Positions 63,443 to 64,000 of a stretch of DNA of 64,000 nt are shown here, piece by piece. The notes under the pieces were generated by a model. It was not told where the DNA came from. It did no database searches and saw only the letters and a list, made by a program, of their open reading frames with translations. Origin of the DNA: CALKZN01 sp050633585. Its GTDB lineage: Bacteria; Pseudomonadota; Gammaproteobacteria; Arenicellales; Arenicellaceae. Each line of letters opens with the position of its first letter. The first letter of the stretch is position 1. A program made the translations under genes and the position numbers. Location: assembly GCA_050633585.1 (NCBI GenBank), contig JBOEGT010000021.1:7895-71894 (forward strand), read 5' to 3'.

Positions 63443-63922
63443 TTACTTGCCTTGCTCTGTGATGTTGGCACCGCGCATATGCTCGCTTACATTCAGTGTG
63501 GAGGGGTTAAATGCTTCTTTAAGCACCGGGATTGCGAGCTCAGGTTGTGCATCGCCACACATGAAAATATCAAATGCAGCAAAGCCACGTTCGGGCCATG
63601 TATGGACACTAATATGTGATTCCGCTAAAACGGCAACACCTGAAATGCCACCATTAGGTGTGAAATGGTGTAAGTGAATATGCAAAAGAGTTGCGCCAGC
63701 GACGTTAACGGCATTGCGCATTGCTTGTTCCATGACATGCAGGTTGTCAAGCTGGGATGCGCCCCAGAAATCCAGAATGAGATGGGATCCAGCAAATTCT
63801 ACACCATTCTTTTTTATGAAATGGTCAACTGTTTGCTCGCCCGATATGGCAGTTTGGTCATGGCTTGGCCATAGGTGTGCATTGGTGTTATCCAACACAG
63901 AAATATTTGATTCATAAGACAT
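63443..63922 (-). CDS. speD: S-adenosylmethionine decarboxylase proenzyme
   Basis: A 159-residue bacterial-type proenzyme. Self-cleavage between E101 and S102 (VLAESHISVHTWPE) would give the pyruvoyl group; H107 and C122 (FDIFMCGDA) are the usual catalytic residues. It makes decarboxylated SAM for SpeE, whose gene begins within two bases of the stop. Confidence 0.92.
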   Translation of the reverse strand: MSYESNISVLDNTNAHLWPSHDQTAISGEQTVDHFIKKNGVEFAGSHLILDFWGASQLDNLHVMEQAMRNAVNVAGATLLHIHLHHFTPNGGISGVAVLAESHISVHTWPERGFAAFDIFMCGDAQPELAIPVLKEAFNPSTLNVSEHMRGANITEQGK

Positions 63923-64000
63923 TCAACAAGTCCTCAAACAAAACGAAAATAGGTGCTAACGAGCTGTTTTGATGAATCAAATGATTTTATAAACGGCCCG

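Noticed and set aside
1..64000. tRNA, rRNA, CRISPR arrays, insertion sequences, prophage
   Set aside because: No cloverleaf or array pattern, transposase, integrase or phage structural gene was seen by reading; a computed search could still find small RNAs.

Overview
The window is a stretch of chromosome, low to moderate in GC, that looks like a marine gammaproteobacterium. The best pointers are a FabY-type long ketoacyl-ACP synthase, a YgdL/TcdA tRNA-modifying enzyme, a GAD/CSAD-like decarboxylase, several LysR, AraC and MocR regulators, and TRAP and ABC importers for organic solutes. A relative of the Oceanospirillales or Pseudomonadales fits, but this is inferred from gene content and not from any rRNA. 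I saw no rRNA, tRNA, CRISPR array, insertion sequence or phage module. The two ends are cut: an MFS transporter lacks its N-terminus at base 1, and the right end falls just upstream of speD.

Bases 1-21.7 kb are mostly ordinary chromosome: a partial MFS gene, an AraC/GyrI-like regulator, two AAA-type ATPases, a LysR/PhzF pair, a MarR regulator with a striking operator-like inverted repeat, a DegT-family PLP enzyme facing a GAD/CSAD-like decarboxylase, a HAD phosphatase, a CinA-like and a MAPEG protein, a nitroreductase, TatD, TcdA, a B12-binding radical SAM protein, a SlyD-type isomerase, APS kinase, ETF alpha and beta, a GlxA-type regulator and FabY.

Bases 21.7-40.6 kb form a sulfonate/methylamine-type catabolic region. 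A TRAP importer (dctPQM type) and a NeuC-like epimerase lie on the minus strand. A predicted taurine dehydrogenase pair (TauX/TauY) runs rightward, followed by a MocR/TauR-type regulator divergent from a taurine-type ABC importer (TauABC). Then come a class V aminotransferase, an MFS transporter and a DMGDH-like FAD/folate enzyme with its own LysR regulator. The genes that would consume sulfoacetaldehyde (xsc, pta) are not in the window. Shared CTGGAC / TTGGTNC sequence elements upstream of tauX and tauA suggest a common MocR-family regulator.

Bases 40.6-47 kb hold a PspA-like stress pair with a divergent HTH regulator whose promoter implies a leaderless mRNA. Next is a cluster of a formate/nitrite-type channel, a fused PP2C phosphatase-Ser/Thr kinase and cyanase, preceded by a textbook sigma-54 promoter. 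This reads as a nitrogen-controlled cyanate/nitrite module.

Bases 47-61.3 kb are an accessory region rich in hydrolases: two alpha/beta hydrolases, a papain-like peptidase fused to an alpha/beta hydrolase, a jacalin-like secreted protein, a LuxR regulator, an unknown membrane protein, an SGNH hydrolase, a subtilisin, a DUF2235 (Tle1-like) lipase and a DRGH nuclease. Several have no signal peptide and wide spacing; what links them is not clear. Bases 61.4-63.9 kb are a compact polyamine operon, speD-speE-decarboxylase, on the minus strand.
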